Source: Ascarosepion bandense (Eukaryota; Mollusca; Cephalopoda; Sepiida; Sepiidae). Taken from it: a stretch of DNA of 64,000 nt. The DNA is taken from NCBI GenBank assembly GCA_037127315.1, contig JBBBDQ010000192.1, positions 2,074,501-2,138,500 on the forward strand. Direction: 5' to 3'. Numbering within the stretch: the first letter of the stretch is position 1; every line of letters starts with the position of its first letter. Made by a program: the position numbers and the translations under genes. The notes under the pieces were generated by a model. That model did not search any database and was not told where the DNA came from. It saw only the letters and a program-made list of their open reading frames with translations. Of the stretch, positions 51,846 through 62,454 are shown one piece after another.

Positions 51846-52345
51846 TTTTTTTTAATCATATCACCCCGAGCAAGGCGGTAACGCCACTGATGTGCAGGGG
51901 GCTACGTAAGAGTGAAAAGATTGGAAAAGAGAAAGCCGGAAACTCCATCCTAAACAGGGAACAAGGGATGAGCCTTTTCACCTGTTCAATAGACGTGGGT
52001 GGAGTGTGAACCGGGCAATAATTTAGTCTATCTACTCCAAAGGAAAAAAGAAAGAAAGAAAAGAGTGAAAAGATTGGAAAAGAGAAAGCCGGAAACTCCA
52101 TCCTAAACAGGGAACAAGGGATGAGCCTTTTCACCTGTTCAATAGACGTGGGTGGAGTGTGAACCGGGCAATAGTTTAGTCTATCTACTCCAAAGGAAAA
52201 AAGAAAGAAAGAAAAGAGTGAAAAGTTTGGAAAAGAGTGAAAAGATTGGAAAAGAGAAAGCTGGAAACTACATCCTAAACAGGGAACAGGAGGTGAGCCT
52301 CTTCACCTGTTCAATAGACATGGGTGGAGTTTGAACCGGGCGATA
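51846..52345 (-). repeat. SINE-like repeat with three head units (minus strand)
   Basis: Same family as 5627 and 11680. On the minus strand three successive head/body units, each with GGTTCACACTCC or GGTTCAAACTCC, lead into one LINE-like tail that ends GGGTGATATGATTAAA near 51850. Units of about 125-140 bp are nearly identical, which suggests recent tandem duplication. Confidence 0.7.
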
Positions 52346-53228
52346 CATTATTTACATGCTGACTAATAACCTCCTCTTTGTTGCTATTAACCCAACGTTT
52401 TGACTATTGTGCTTTCCAGCCTTCATCGGGGGCTTGTTGATCTCGACAACCTCCAGGGAATTTTGACCTTGTGGGTTATCCCCATGTGGTTTTGTCAGTC
52501 TAGCCAAGAATTTAGTAGGTGGTGCAGTTTAACAATTACAAAAACAGGGCACTTCCTGTCCTCTCTCTTGTCTCCTGGAATATAGTAGAAGTGACAACAG
52601 AAACCAGGACCTCTTCAGACATTGGGATATCTTTCCCCTTAGTGACTGAAGTTTTACACACATGTACACACGATTCCCAACTTTCAACAACTTCCTTATT
52701 TTGCATGCATTTTAGTGTATTTCCTTTTTTTACTCAGTTGTATAAAAATTAAAAAATATTATCTTGAAATTGTTTTCCATATTTTTTACACCCATCATTT
52801 ATTAGTGTAAAATATTATCACTGCTTTTAATCAAATTAATAGTACCCATAAAAGACTGAGCTATTTTATAAAGAAAGTTCAAATGTAATTAATGACAACC
52901 CCTCATCCTAGAAATTCTGACCAAATATCAAATACATTCGAGAATTTTATCAAGTACTTAAATTTGCATAAGGTCAAATTTTGTCAATGTGTCCTTATCT
53001 AACATTAATAGAATAAAACAGCACAATCTGTACAACTTATGAAAGGTTCATCATCCATTTTTTTACATATAGGGTGCGATGGGTAAATTGTCATCATTTT
53101 ATATTTTTAATTTTGCACATGTGTATTGTTTTTGTATTATGTCAATGGCACAGTATAGTAGAGTCTGTGGGCATTGTCTCTAAAAAAAGGTACCTCCAAT
53201 AAAGATGATACCTCAGGTTTAAAATGTA
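52346..53228. other. Mostly unassigned; a Penelope-type tail relic at its left edge
   Basis: Apart from the hammerhead-like relic at 52392-52431, no coding or repeat signal is recognised. The stretch is AT-rich and ends in a short (TA)n at 53227-53253. Confidence 0.4.
52392..52431 (-). ncRNA. Decayed hammerhead-like motif (Penelope-type tail)
   Basis: On the minus strand CCGATGAAGGCT...AGTCAAAACGTT. The core would be CUGAUGA (here CCGATGA), stem II GGCT/AGTC, GAAA (here AAAA), and a two-pair stem III with ACGU followed by U. Layout and the flanking AACGTT resemble the ends of Penelope-like elements, which are known to carry hammerheads. Two core changes make activity unlikely. Confidence 0.35.
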
Positions 53229-53265
53229 TATATATATATATATATATATATATGAATCAATTGGA

Positions 53266-53320
53266 GTCTAACTGTACTGATGAGCTGTGATACAGCAAAA
53301 CAGATCTGTCTGCAGATGAC
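53266..53320 (+). ncRNA. Hammerhead-ribozyme-like fold, copy 1
   Basis: Core CTGATGA at 53277-53283 is perfect. Stem II: GCTG/CAGC closed by loop TGATA (53284-53296). The next bases should be GAAA but are AAAA (53297-53300), so G12 is replaced by A. Stem III: ACAG/CTGT with the cleavage base C at 53310. Stem I: CTGTA (53272-53276) with TGCAG (53311-53315), an internal loop, then GTC (53266-53268) with GAC (53318-53320). Loop positions fit a type I ribozyme. G12 acts in catalysis, so activity is doubtful. Confidence 0.6.
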
Positions 53321-53503
53321 AATATTTACGCTCTCACACCCTGATTGAGCACTCTAGAAGAATGGTAGACTTTGAAAAACAGTAGCTACTCTGGCATATA
53401 CACATCGCTCATTCAGTAAAATGAATTAGAGCACTCTGGCTATTGGGCGCATATAATGATAATATATGCGCAAAAAAGTTTGCCTTCTTCCACTGTATGC
53501 CCA

Positions 53504-53555
53504 TAGCCCAGAGGTAGAATCGCCAACTGACGACAGTTCGGTAGGGTTTCAATCC
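53504..53555 (+). promoter_or_regulatory. tRNA-like A and B boxes (RNA polymerase III type)
   Basis: A-box-like TAGCCCAGAGG at 53504-53514 and B-box-like GGTTTCAATCC at 53545-53555, 30 bp apart, in a stretch that resembles a tRNA head (D-arm-like AGAGGTAGAATC). They lie upstream of hammerhead copy 2. Transcription by polymerase III is inferred. Confidence 0.55.
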
Positions 53556-53575
53556 TGGGTTAAAAAGCAATTGGA

Positions 53576-53630
53576 GTCTAACCATACTGATGAGCTGTGA
53601 TACAGCAAAACAGATCTGTCTGCGGATGAT
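53576..53630 (+). ncRNA. Hammerhead-ribozyme-like fold, copy 2
   Basis: Same fold as copy 1, exactly 310 bp downstream: CTGATGA at 53587-53593, stem II GCTG/CAGC, AAAA instead of GAAA, stem III ACAG/CTGT, cleavage base C at 53620. Stem I is CCATA/TGCGG. Relative to copy 1, one pair has changed from T-A to C-G on both sides, while the neighbouring pair became an A-C mismatch. The outer pair set is GTC/GAT with a wobble. Confidence 0.6.
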
Positions 53631-53639
53631 AATATATAT

Positions 53640-54610
53640 ATATATATATGAATATACAGGTCACATTGAATAATATAGACAAGTTCTGTCTATTTATTTT
53701 GTATAAGATCCTTTCGTATGATCTGATTAGCTTGATAGTGTTGTCATGGAAAGACGACAAAAAATCTCAATAATTGTTGATTATTTTATCAGGTCTGAGC
53801 TTTCGGCTTACATAAGCCATTATCAAAGGATGAACATTTAATATTCAGTGAACATAGAACATTTAAATTATTAACAGAGTGGAGTTATACAGAGAAAATT
53901 AGACAAGTCCATTTTTTGTGTGGCACGTGGCTGCAGGCCGAGATGGAATGGTGGTAGTGGGTTTTTGGTCAATTGAAAGTATAGTGGCATGAGAGGATTA
54001 GTCTGGGAACTGCTACTACTATGATGTAGGGGGTAAGTATAATAACTATGACCTCTCCCGTCGATTATAGGCATTGAAGTATGCTAGTGGAGGTGTCGAA
54101 ATTTATTTTATTTAGGCTAGGTTTAAACTGTTTGATGTAGATAGCTTCTAGAATTTTAAGTTTTCGTTTAATATTTTCTTGTCTAAGTATATACGTATTT
54201 TCAACAAGTGTTTTCCTAAAAAGTGTGTTGATAGCCGTGGTGTTTTAAATGTCGGAATATGTTAGAATTTTCATTTAAGTGCAATGTAAGTCTCCGTGAA
54301 AGAGAGTTAGTAGTATGTCCAATGTAGGTATTATTTACTTTGTTAGAGATACATTCTTGAAAGGGGCATGTGAATTTATATGCTACATTGTTTTTTTGCA
54401 GATCGCAAACGGTGGGGGAGGAGTCGTTGCGGATGATTGAGTTGGATGTTGTGGATTTAGCATAATATATGATAAATTTAATTCTTTTGTTGGGGTCTGT
54501 CGGGGAGATATCAATGTTTATGAGTTTTTTTAGGATATTTTCATCTAGTTGGTAGTTGGTGTGCATTTGGCTACGATATAATAGAGTGATATGTTTGGGG
54601 ATGAGTATAT
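53640..54610 (-). pseudogene. Penelope-like element, 3' part with GIY-YIG endonuclease
   Basis: Minus-strand reading from 54606: [28 protein letters not shown], then [36 protein letters not shown]. The YKF...YIG pair and following Arg/Leu residues match the GIY-YIG nuclease at the end of Penelope-like proteins, including the Cys pair specific to them. It continues, after a shift near 54216, with TLVENTYILRQENIKRKLKILEAIYIKQFKPSLN to about 54070. The RT part is lost into the (TA)n tract on the right. Confidence 0.8.
53799..53829 (-). ncRNA. Hammerhead-like relic in the Penelope 3' region
   Basis: On the minus strand TTGATAATGGCTTATGTAAGCCGAAAGCTC. Stem II GGCTT/AAGCC is perfect and GAAA is intact. 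The CUGANGA core has become TTGATAA (two C-to-T or G-to-A type changes). AGCT followed by C fits the very short stem III and cleavage base of Penelope-type hammerheads. It lies about 250 bp after the GIY-YIG coding end, where such motifs are known. Confidence 0.5.
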
Positions 54611-54653
54611 GAATATATATATATATATGTTTGAATATATATATATATATGTT

Positions 54654-54712
<59 letters not shown>

Positions 54713-54928
54713 TATATATATATGAATATATATATATATGAATATATGAATATATATATATGATATATATATATATATATATATAATATATATATATATG
54801 AATATATATATATAAATATATATCTATATATACATATGTATATATATATATATGAATATATATATATATGAATATATGAATATATATATGAATATATATG
54901 TATATATATGAATAAATATATATATATA

Positions 54929-54978
<50 letters not shown>

Positions 54979-55038
54979 TATATGAATATATATATATATA
55001 TATGATTATATATATAAATATATAGCTATATATACATA

Positions 55039-55074
<36 letters not shown>

Positions 55075-55075
55075 T
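54605..55075. repeat. Long (TA)n microsatellite with GAATATATA interruptions
   Basis: Almost pure alternating TA with recurrent TATGAATATA breaks, about 470 bp. It cuts off the Penelope relic on its left. Confidence 0.9.
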
Positions 55076-55230
55076 TTATTCTATTAAATTACTTTAATCC
55101 GAAATGGAAAAGTAGGAAGATAAATTCCATGAACCTGATCCTAATTAATATCAAAAATTTTTTAAATATTTTCATATTAAAAAATGATATCGGAGGAGAG
55201 CTCAATGTCATTAAAATTACAGAGCCAATA

Positions 55231-55373
55231 TAAATTAAAATAAATTTTCAAAATTCAAAACTGTTGAATGAACATTTCAACATGAAATCCCTAAGGGAGA
55301 TTTCATGTCTCAGGGATTTCATGTTGAAATGTTCATACAACATTTTTGAATTTTGAAAATTTATTTTAATTTA
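55231..55373. repeat. Long hairpin: 62-bp arms, 19-nt loop
   Basis: 55231-55292 and 55312-55373 are reverse complements with only two mismatches; the loop is 55293-55311. The ends are TAAATTAAAA and TTTTAATTTA. A foldback MITE is the simplest reading. A transcribed copy would form a long dsRNA hairpin. TA flanks the left end, but no clear longer target duplication is seen. Confidence 0.7.
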
Positions 55374-56770
55374 TGAATACATGTTAAAAATATTTGTACA
55401 AATTATTATACACCTATGTTATGTATATAATAAAAAACTTATTATACACATTATTATACACATAAAAAACATTTATGCACATTAATATGCACACATGTTA
55501 TGCATTTATTAAAAAAAATTATGCTTATTTATATACTCATAATTTATGTATATATTAAAAATATTTATACAAATTATACATATGTATATTTTAAAAAAAT
55601 AATAATACACATTATTATGTATATAGATATTATGTATATATTAAAACATTTATACATATTATTATGCACATACGTTATGTATATATTAACAAAACATTTT
55701 ACACATTATTATTCATATAAGTTGTGTATGTTTTAAAACCATTTATATGCAATATTATGCTGGTATATATATATAAAATTTATACATATTATTATACACA
55801 TAAGTTATATATATATCAAAAATATTTGTACACATTTTTATACACTTACGATATATATGTATATATATATATTTTTTAAATTTCTACACATTATTATACA
55901 CATATGTTTATATTAAAAGACTATTATAAATGTTATTATACTCATATATTATGTATATATTAAGAAACATTTATGCTCATTATTAGACCTGCATGTCATG
56001 TATATATAAAAACATTTATACTCATTATTTTTACACATATGTTATGTATATATAAAAACATTTATATAAACTATTAAGCATATATGTTATATACATATAA
56101 AAAACACTGATACACATTATTATATATATATATATGTATATATTAAAAATATATTTATACAAATTATTATACACAAAAACATTTATACATATTTTTATAC
56201 ACATATTTTATGTATATATTTAAAAACATTAATGCACACTATTATACACATATGTATATATAAAAAACATTTATACAAATTATTACACACATGTATAAAG
56301 TATATATTAAAATACTTATACACCTTATTATACATATATGTTGTATATATATTAAAAACATTTATATACATTACTCTAGAGATATGTTTGGCATTTATTA
56401 AAAATATTTATAGACATTATACACATGTATTATGTATATATCAAAAACATTTATACACAGTATCATACACATGTAATATGTATTACATGTGTGATATTAA
56501 AGCATCTATACACATTATTATACCCATGTTATGTTTATGCTAAAATCATTTATACAAATTATTATACACATATATTATGTATACATTAAAAAACATTTAT
56601 ACACATTATTATGGATATATGAATATATTAAAAATACATTTGTATACATTATTATACATATGTTATGTATGCAGTAAAAACATTTCTGCACATTATTATA
56701 CACTTATATTATGTATATATTAAAAAAACATTTATGCACATTATTATTTATATGCAGCATGTCTATATAT
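55374..56770. repeat. ~46-bp AT-rich minisatellite, third block
   Basis: About 30 degenerate units of the same repeat found around Ty3-H (ACATTATTATACACATATGT, TATATATTAAAAACATTTAT). Long frames rich in Tyr, Ile and His are by-products of the repeat and are not genes. Confidence 0.85.
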
Positions 56771-57714
56771 TAAAATTAGCTCATGAAAAGGTGTATGTGT
56801 GTGTAAGCTTGGATTTTTGTGCAATCAGATTTTATTAATCTAACAATCTCATGCCTCTGCTGTTCCCTAACCCTTTGTCTGTATCTTCTGACTCCCTTCC
56901 TTATCCCTTCTAATTATTTTTGCTTGTTCATATTTTTATCTAAATGTTATACAAACCTGAATTAATTTCATATACAAAAAAGGAATAATGAATGCACATA
57001 TATTTTTCTACTGTATCTTTCTTTTTTTCTATCTCTTCATAAAGACTTTATTGCCTCACAGTTGTTATGCTTACCTGCCTTTCAATCTTTCACTTATTGT
57101 CTCTTGATATCCAGCCAGCAAGCATATCTCAACTTATCTTTTTCCCTTGACTTTCACCTGGTTTTCTTCTTGTGTCATTTTTCTGGCTTTCTTACCTCTG
57201 ACCTTGTCTCCTTCAAATCCACTTTTCCACCATTTTCTTTTATTTGTTTTTTTGTTTTTTATTCCTACCCACTTAATATAAGCCTTAATGTAGGCTTCTT
57301 TGTCAGACATGACTGATCCCTGTTAAGAAGAGCTGGGGAAAGAGCAGATATTACATTGTGATCATATAAAAAAAAGCATAATCTATGTTCTAAGTATGAC
57401 GTGAATAAACGTTGAAATATCAATAAAATTACTCAAAACTCTCACTTGTTAATCAAATATTGATTATGTTAAATGAATTTGTTGGAATTTTTTATTATCT
57501 GTGCTTACATATTTTTCTGTATTTTTATTATCTGTGCTTATATATATTTCAATATTTTTATACAAAAGATTCCTCTAATTATTTTCAAAATGTTACATGA
57601 TGCCATTTTGAGTCACCAAATATTTCAACATTAGTTTTAATTAGTTATTAGAGTCAAATAATCTTTACAAAATGGATTCAAGAACAGTCATTTAATATTT
57701 GCCTATTGTCTGGT
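56771..57714. other. No gene recognised
   Basis: AT- and pyrimidine-rich DNA. An 84-codon frame at 57062-57316 is Ser/Phe/Leu-rich low-complexity and has no recognisable domain; I do not call it. Confidence 0.4.
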
Positions 57715-57885
57715 TAATACTTCTTCCTGTTCTTTTGAACAGGAGCAGAGGTTTATTACTTGTTTCCTGTTTAGTATTGAGTTTTGGGGCTTTTTTAAAG
57801 TTTTTTCATTCTCTTTCACTCCCAGTAGTCCCTGGTGGCTTAGTGGCATTATTGCTTGGCTTGGGGTGAATTGATAAAAAAAAGT
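57715..57885 (+). repeat. SINE copy, plus strand, older
   Basis: GAACAGGAGCAGAGG...TTGTTTCCTGTTTAG, then CTTTCACTCCCAGTAGTCCC and the tail TGGCATTATTGCTTGGCTTGGGGTGAATTGATAAAA. This is the body and tail of the SINE at 51846, in the opposite orientation and more diverged. The head with the B box is missing or degraded. Confidence 0.6.
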
Positions 57886-57910
57886 AGTTTTGATTTTCAT
57901 CATAAAAAGC

Positions 57911-58119
57911 TGAAGTAAGCAGCAGTTTTGAAGTAGATCCTGGCTTTATGGTGCATATGAGAACAAGTCTAGGAGAATGTATACATGCATGCGTGTGTGT
58001 GTATGTGTGTTCAAATGAAGTAGTCACCTGATTAAATGAATAAAGGAAGTAGTATATGTTTTTGTGTCAATTCAGGACTTTGTGGATGTCTTAGTTGCCA
58101 CTGTAAATGGTAGAAGAAG

Positions 58120-58188
<69 letters not shown>

Positions 58189-58378
58189 ATATATATAGTG
58201 GCTATGCTAAACTCTGTGGGTCTTGCAAAAGTGTTGTATTCTGGCTATAGGTATCTTATGATGACTGCATCATCGGATAATTGATAAAATTAATTCATTG
58301 ATTCTGATTCAGTTTGACTGTTCATCTCATCATATATGTATCAAGTGACGATCTACTTCAAAACTGCTGCTTAACTTC
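57911..58378. repeat. Element bounded by ~29-bp inverted repeats
   Basis: GAAGTAAGCAGCAGTTTTGAAGTAGATC (57914-57941) and its reverse complement near 58350-58377 (one base longer) face each other across ~410 bp. The inside holds a (TA)n run (58121-58197) and no coding frame. A small non-autonomous DNA transposon is possible; no target duplication is evident. Confidence 0.45.
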
Positions 58379-59037
58379 TAGTCCATGATTAGTAACTTCA
58401 TATTGATGTTTGTATTCTGTTAGGATAGTTTCTGATTAATTAACTGAAATATGACTTCATGGCCTAATGATTCTGAATATACATCTATTTCTAAAGATTA
58501 TGAAGTTTTGGTCTGTTTATTATTATTTATTTATTTGTTTTTCTAGTACTGCAGTCTAAAAGTTGGTATACGTCTACTCTCAAAAAGAATGTTCCATATT
58601 AATTGGTTCTATGCTAATTCAATGTAAAAATGGATGCAAATATTTGAATTTACCATGACTCATATTGTCACATCCATAGAAACATTGAAAAGTATCAAGA
58701 ATCCAAATGTTAATCAAGAAACTGAATTTTACTGCTTTTCTTACCACAACATACTTTTATTTTGTGTTTTGTCTTTAACTGCAAAGGGGTAATTTTGTTA
58801 AAGATAAACCACCTCTAAGATAATTGTTGACCAAAACTGAAGAACTTGTTCTGCCCATGAGACACAGCTATTCCTCAATGGATATCACCCTAATATGTTT
58901 AGGCTACAGGGAGTTGTTATTTTTATTATTATTTTATTTGTGTTTTTGAATTTTTAGATCTTTCATTTGGACTAAGGAATGCCTTGTTATCATCCCAGAG
59001 GTCTATTCACCATGTATATTTTTCTTGCATTTATCTT

Positions 59038-59082
<45 letters not shown>

Positions 59083-59330
59083 ATTTATATTCTAATCCCA
59101 TTCCTTCTAACAAATTAAAATCCAACTATTTTCTCATAATTTTTGGAGCCTTCATTAAACATAGGTGTGAATGACATAAAACAGATTTTCCCTAATAATT
59201 ACTCTTCCAACTTCCTTGTTTTCAGAACCTAGGTGAGCCTAACAAATCACATAAAAGGGGTAAGAATGTGAGTTGATTAAAATGGTATGGAAAATATCTA
59301 GCAGTATAGGCAGATCGAGAAAATTCCTAA
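58379..59330. other. No gene recognised; (TA)n at 59041-59079
   Basis: AT-rich unique-looking DNA with one pure (TA)n run. No coding or RNA signal seen. Confidence 0.4.
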
Positions 59331-61345
59331 TTACTCTTGCTGTTCAGACAACATATTATTTTTTACTCCAATGACTATAATTTGCAAAATTCTTATTGTC
59401 ATTCTTTGGTTAGCAATAATCAGTTGCTCTATGTCTGTCTGCTTGATAATTTGGATCCCACTGTAGTATCTCTTCATATTTCCTTTAAGTTGTCTATTAA
59501 ACAGGAACCTTCTATTCATAAAACTTCTTTCTATTACTAGCATACTGATTGGGATTTATTTTGTAATATTTTTCAAGACACTCCTTGGATTGATATTCTT
59601 AACTAACCTATTAAGAATTGTGCCACTGACATTTATTCTTGAGTTAAAGCCAGTATTAATGCTTTTGTACCTTCTCAGAAATACCACATGAAATCACAAT
59701 CTCCTTGTTTTAAACCTTGGTTCAGCTGCTATAACACAAGAATCTCTTTTTTCAGCTGTACCAGTGAGATAGTTTTGACTACAGCAGATGCTTCTTTATG
59801 TCTGCTCATAATAATTGTAAATATGTCCTCAAAGAAGCTAAGGTTTTGTAGAATGAGGCACTATATAATCTTTAATAATTCTAATGACTACAATTGTCTC
59901 TGTAAGAGTCTGTTAAATAAAAGTAAATCTTCTATCTCTCCTCTCTTCAATCAATTTGAGGTGCTTTTATATTTTGATATATCAACTCTGAATTGATTAA
60001 GTATCTCACTTTACAGGGTTTTCTTTCAGGTAAGCAATATGGCTTTTGCTGCTCTAGGTTAACTGCTGATACATTAACAGTTATTTCTAAAAGAGTTGAT
60101 CAAGCTTTAGATGTTAATGATAAAGATCAGATTGTTTGCTTTGAATATCTCAAAGGCATTTTCAAGATTTAGCATGCTGGTCTTTTCACAAGTTGAAAAG
60201 TTATGGTACTTCTGGACAATTTTTTGATCTGATTCAATCTTTCTATTAATGAAACTGTGAAATGAAAGTTGTCTTGAGTAGCCACTTTTCTAGATTGTTT
60301 TGAATGAATGCAAGTATCCCCCAAGGCTCTATCTATAGATCTACATTGTTCCTTTCATCAATGACCATCTTGATGTCATCAGTTCTCAACTCGCTATCTA
60401 TGCTAATTACACAACTATTTACTACTGTCTTAATGGTAATTCTGATCAGTTAGATTAGATTAAAGTGGCAGATGATCTAAAAAGAAATAACCTACACTTT
60501 GTTATTAACTGAAGCAAATAAGTTAATTTAATATCTCCAAAGTGAAATTGATCTCTTCTAATTGTCTCAGAGTACCATTTTTGCCTTCCATCAGCATGGT
60601 TGATGGTAACCTCCTTGAGAATGACTCCTTGTTCCTTTTGAGCTATTGATTTCCACTGACATGAAGTAGAAAGATTATATTGAAACAATTGCTTTATCAG
60701 TTTCTAGGAAAGTTGGTTCACTATGTTTTGCTAAACAAATTTTCTTGCCAAAATCTCTTATATATTTATAAGTCTACCATTCATCTATTCATTGAATATT
60801 GCTGCCACATCTGATCTGGTGCTTCTTCTATGCATTTATAGATTCTTAATGAAATACAAAAAAGAATCTGAAGTGATGTTGGTCCTTACCTGGCATCATG
60901 GCTTTAAATATTTTCCCACTGTCATAACATAGGTTTCTTCTGCTTTTTCTATAAATATTTTCATTGTAACTATTCTTATGGGCTTTCCTTTTTTGTACTT
61001 AGACTGCATCAATTTAAGTGTACTACTAGATTGGTGGCCATGTCTCATCATTTTAAAGTTGAAATGCCAAGATGTAACTGTAAATTCTACGCTAAAAGTT
61101 TCTTCTATTGCATTTTCTTGCTCATGGAACTCTATTCCAGCTCCTTACCTTCTAATCAGCATTGATCTTCAAAGATTTAAATGCAATGTCAATCGTTACC
61201 TTCTGTCTTACTAATACCTGTTCTTTTATTGTTTCCCTCTCTCCTTAATGTTTCTCTTTTTCTAATTTTTTTTGTACTGAGTAACCTCTTGTATTTTAGT
61301 GGCTTTATTGCTTTGCTTGGGGCGAATTGATTAAAAAAGTGTAAC
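59331..61345 (+). pseudogene. Jockey/CR1-like LINE, 5'-truncated and decayed
   Basis: Begins in the endonuclease C-terminus (DPTVVSLHISFKLS, TDWDLFCNIFQDTPW). Next come linker and RT pieces in shifting frames: SLLNKSKSSISPLFN, GKQYGFCCS, RVDQALDVNDKDQIVCFEYLKGIFKI (motif A region), SIPQGS, LISTDMK...DYIETIALSVSRKVGS, and the end ALIFKDLNAMSIVTF. The 3' tail GTGGCTTTATTGCTTTGCTTGGGGCGAATTGATTAAAAAAG is the sequence shared with the SINEs in this window. Dozens of stops make it inactive. Confidence 0.75.
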
Positions 61346-62454
61346 AAAAATTTGTTTCATATTTTTTGTATTCCCTTATATTTTACATTCATATTAATTT
61401 CTACAAGTGCTTTCTCTTTACGATTGGAAGTTCCTGAATATGAATTACTTTTGCTGCATATTTATGCATTTCATCATTTCAACTAAAAATTATTTTCCCT
61501 GTTCTGACATTCAGAGGAATTAAAAGCCAATAAATAAAAAGTGATAATGCTTTTGGATACCCTTTTTATCAAATTTATTCATTTAAAATTTCAGTGAGCA
61601 AAAAACTTTTTTCTTGTGGTGTTTGAAACAGAATTGAAAAAACTGTGACATGTTGTGCATTAATGGAAATAACATTTAATGTAAAAAGAGATAAAATTAC
61701 ACGCTAATATAATTACATATTTAGAAAGTATTGTGTTTATTTGTTTATGTAAATGCAGTTATATGAAAATTTTTGTATTTAGGTCCATAAGTAGTTGACT
61801 TATTTTAGTTCTTATTGCATAATTATAATCCTAATAATTATGTAGTTACATGCTTTTATTTTTTATTTTGAAAACTCGTGTGGAGAAAAACAAGAATGGA
61901 AACAAATATTTCAGCTCATTTGATAGCCATAAAAACTTGTACTAAATTACTGGAAAGTAAACATGAAGCTCACAAATCTGCTGCTCCATGACATCAATTT
62001 AGAATATTATCAGCTAAATGACAGATCTTGTGGTAGGCTGATGGATGACTTAGAATTTTCAGCTGCAAGGAAATAAGTTAAATGCTTGAAGGAAGCAGGA
62101 AGAAATTATATTGGAAGGATGAAAATTATATGACTCAATTTTTTACTGTTACTTCTATTTCTTCTTATTGATGTTGTCATTTTTAGTGTTGCCTTTAGAA
62201 ATTCTTCCCTAAAAAGTTTTGATAATAGCTCAAATTTAAGCAAGAATTAAAAAAAATCATCAGAGAAATGAGTTCAGAAAGTAGACATTGAGATTTTCTA
62301 ACCAATTCCTGTAAGTATATTTTATGAGATTCTGGCAAAGAGAAATGAATTCACAGTGACCTGGAAAGAATTTGTAAACCCTGAAATGGTTGTTAATCAG
62401 ATAACCTATACACTCAGTTTGTAAAAATGAGAAGCAACTCTGGAAACAACATTA

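Larger units (their letters stand above)
53256..53636 (+). repeat. Retrozyme-like tandem element (310-bp unit, 1.2 copies)
   Basis: A ~65-bp segment starting CAATTGGAGTCTAAC occurs at 53259 and again 310 bp later at 53569. Each copy folds as a hammerhead-like ribozyme (see next entries). Between them are a GCGC-clamped hairpin (53447-53471) and RNA polymerase III-like A and B boxes. A unit of ~300 bp bounded by hammerheads is the layout of animal retrozymes and of the hammerhead SINE-like repeats of schistosomes. No protein is encoded. Confidence 0.65.

Noticed and set aside
53504..53563. A genuine tRNA gene
   Set aside because: A and B boxes are present, but I cannot fold a full cloverleaf with a 7-bp acceptor stem; it is better read as a tRNA-derived head of a repeat.
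53227..55075. (TA)n tracts as promoters or origins
   Set aside because: Simple AT repeats without further signals; nothing supports a regulatory role.
55500..56543. Open frames of 70-100 codons rich in Tyr, Ile, His
   Set aside because: They translate the AT-rich minisatellite. The same peptides recur at every unit and follow repeat phase, not coding constraint.
54605..56770. Repeated array as a CRISPR
   Set aside because: Units are contiguous and degenerate, without unique spacers or cas genes, and the sequence is clearly animal.
57062..57316. 84-codon Ser/Phe/Leu-rich frame as a small membrane protein gene
   Set aside because: Low-complexity pyrimidine-rich DNA, no conserved motif, no start or splice context that stands out.
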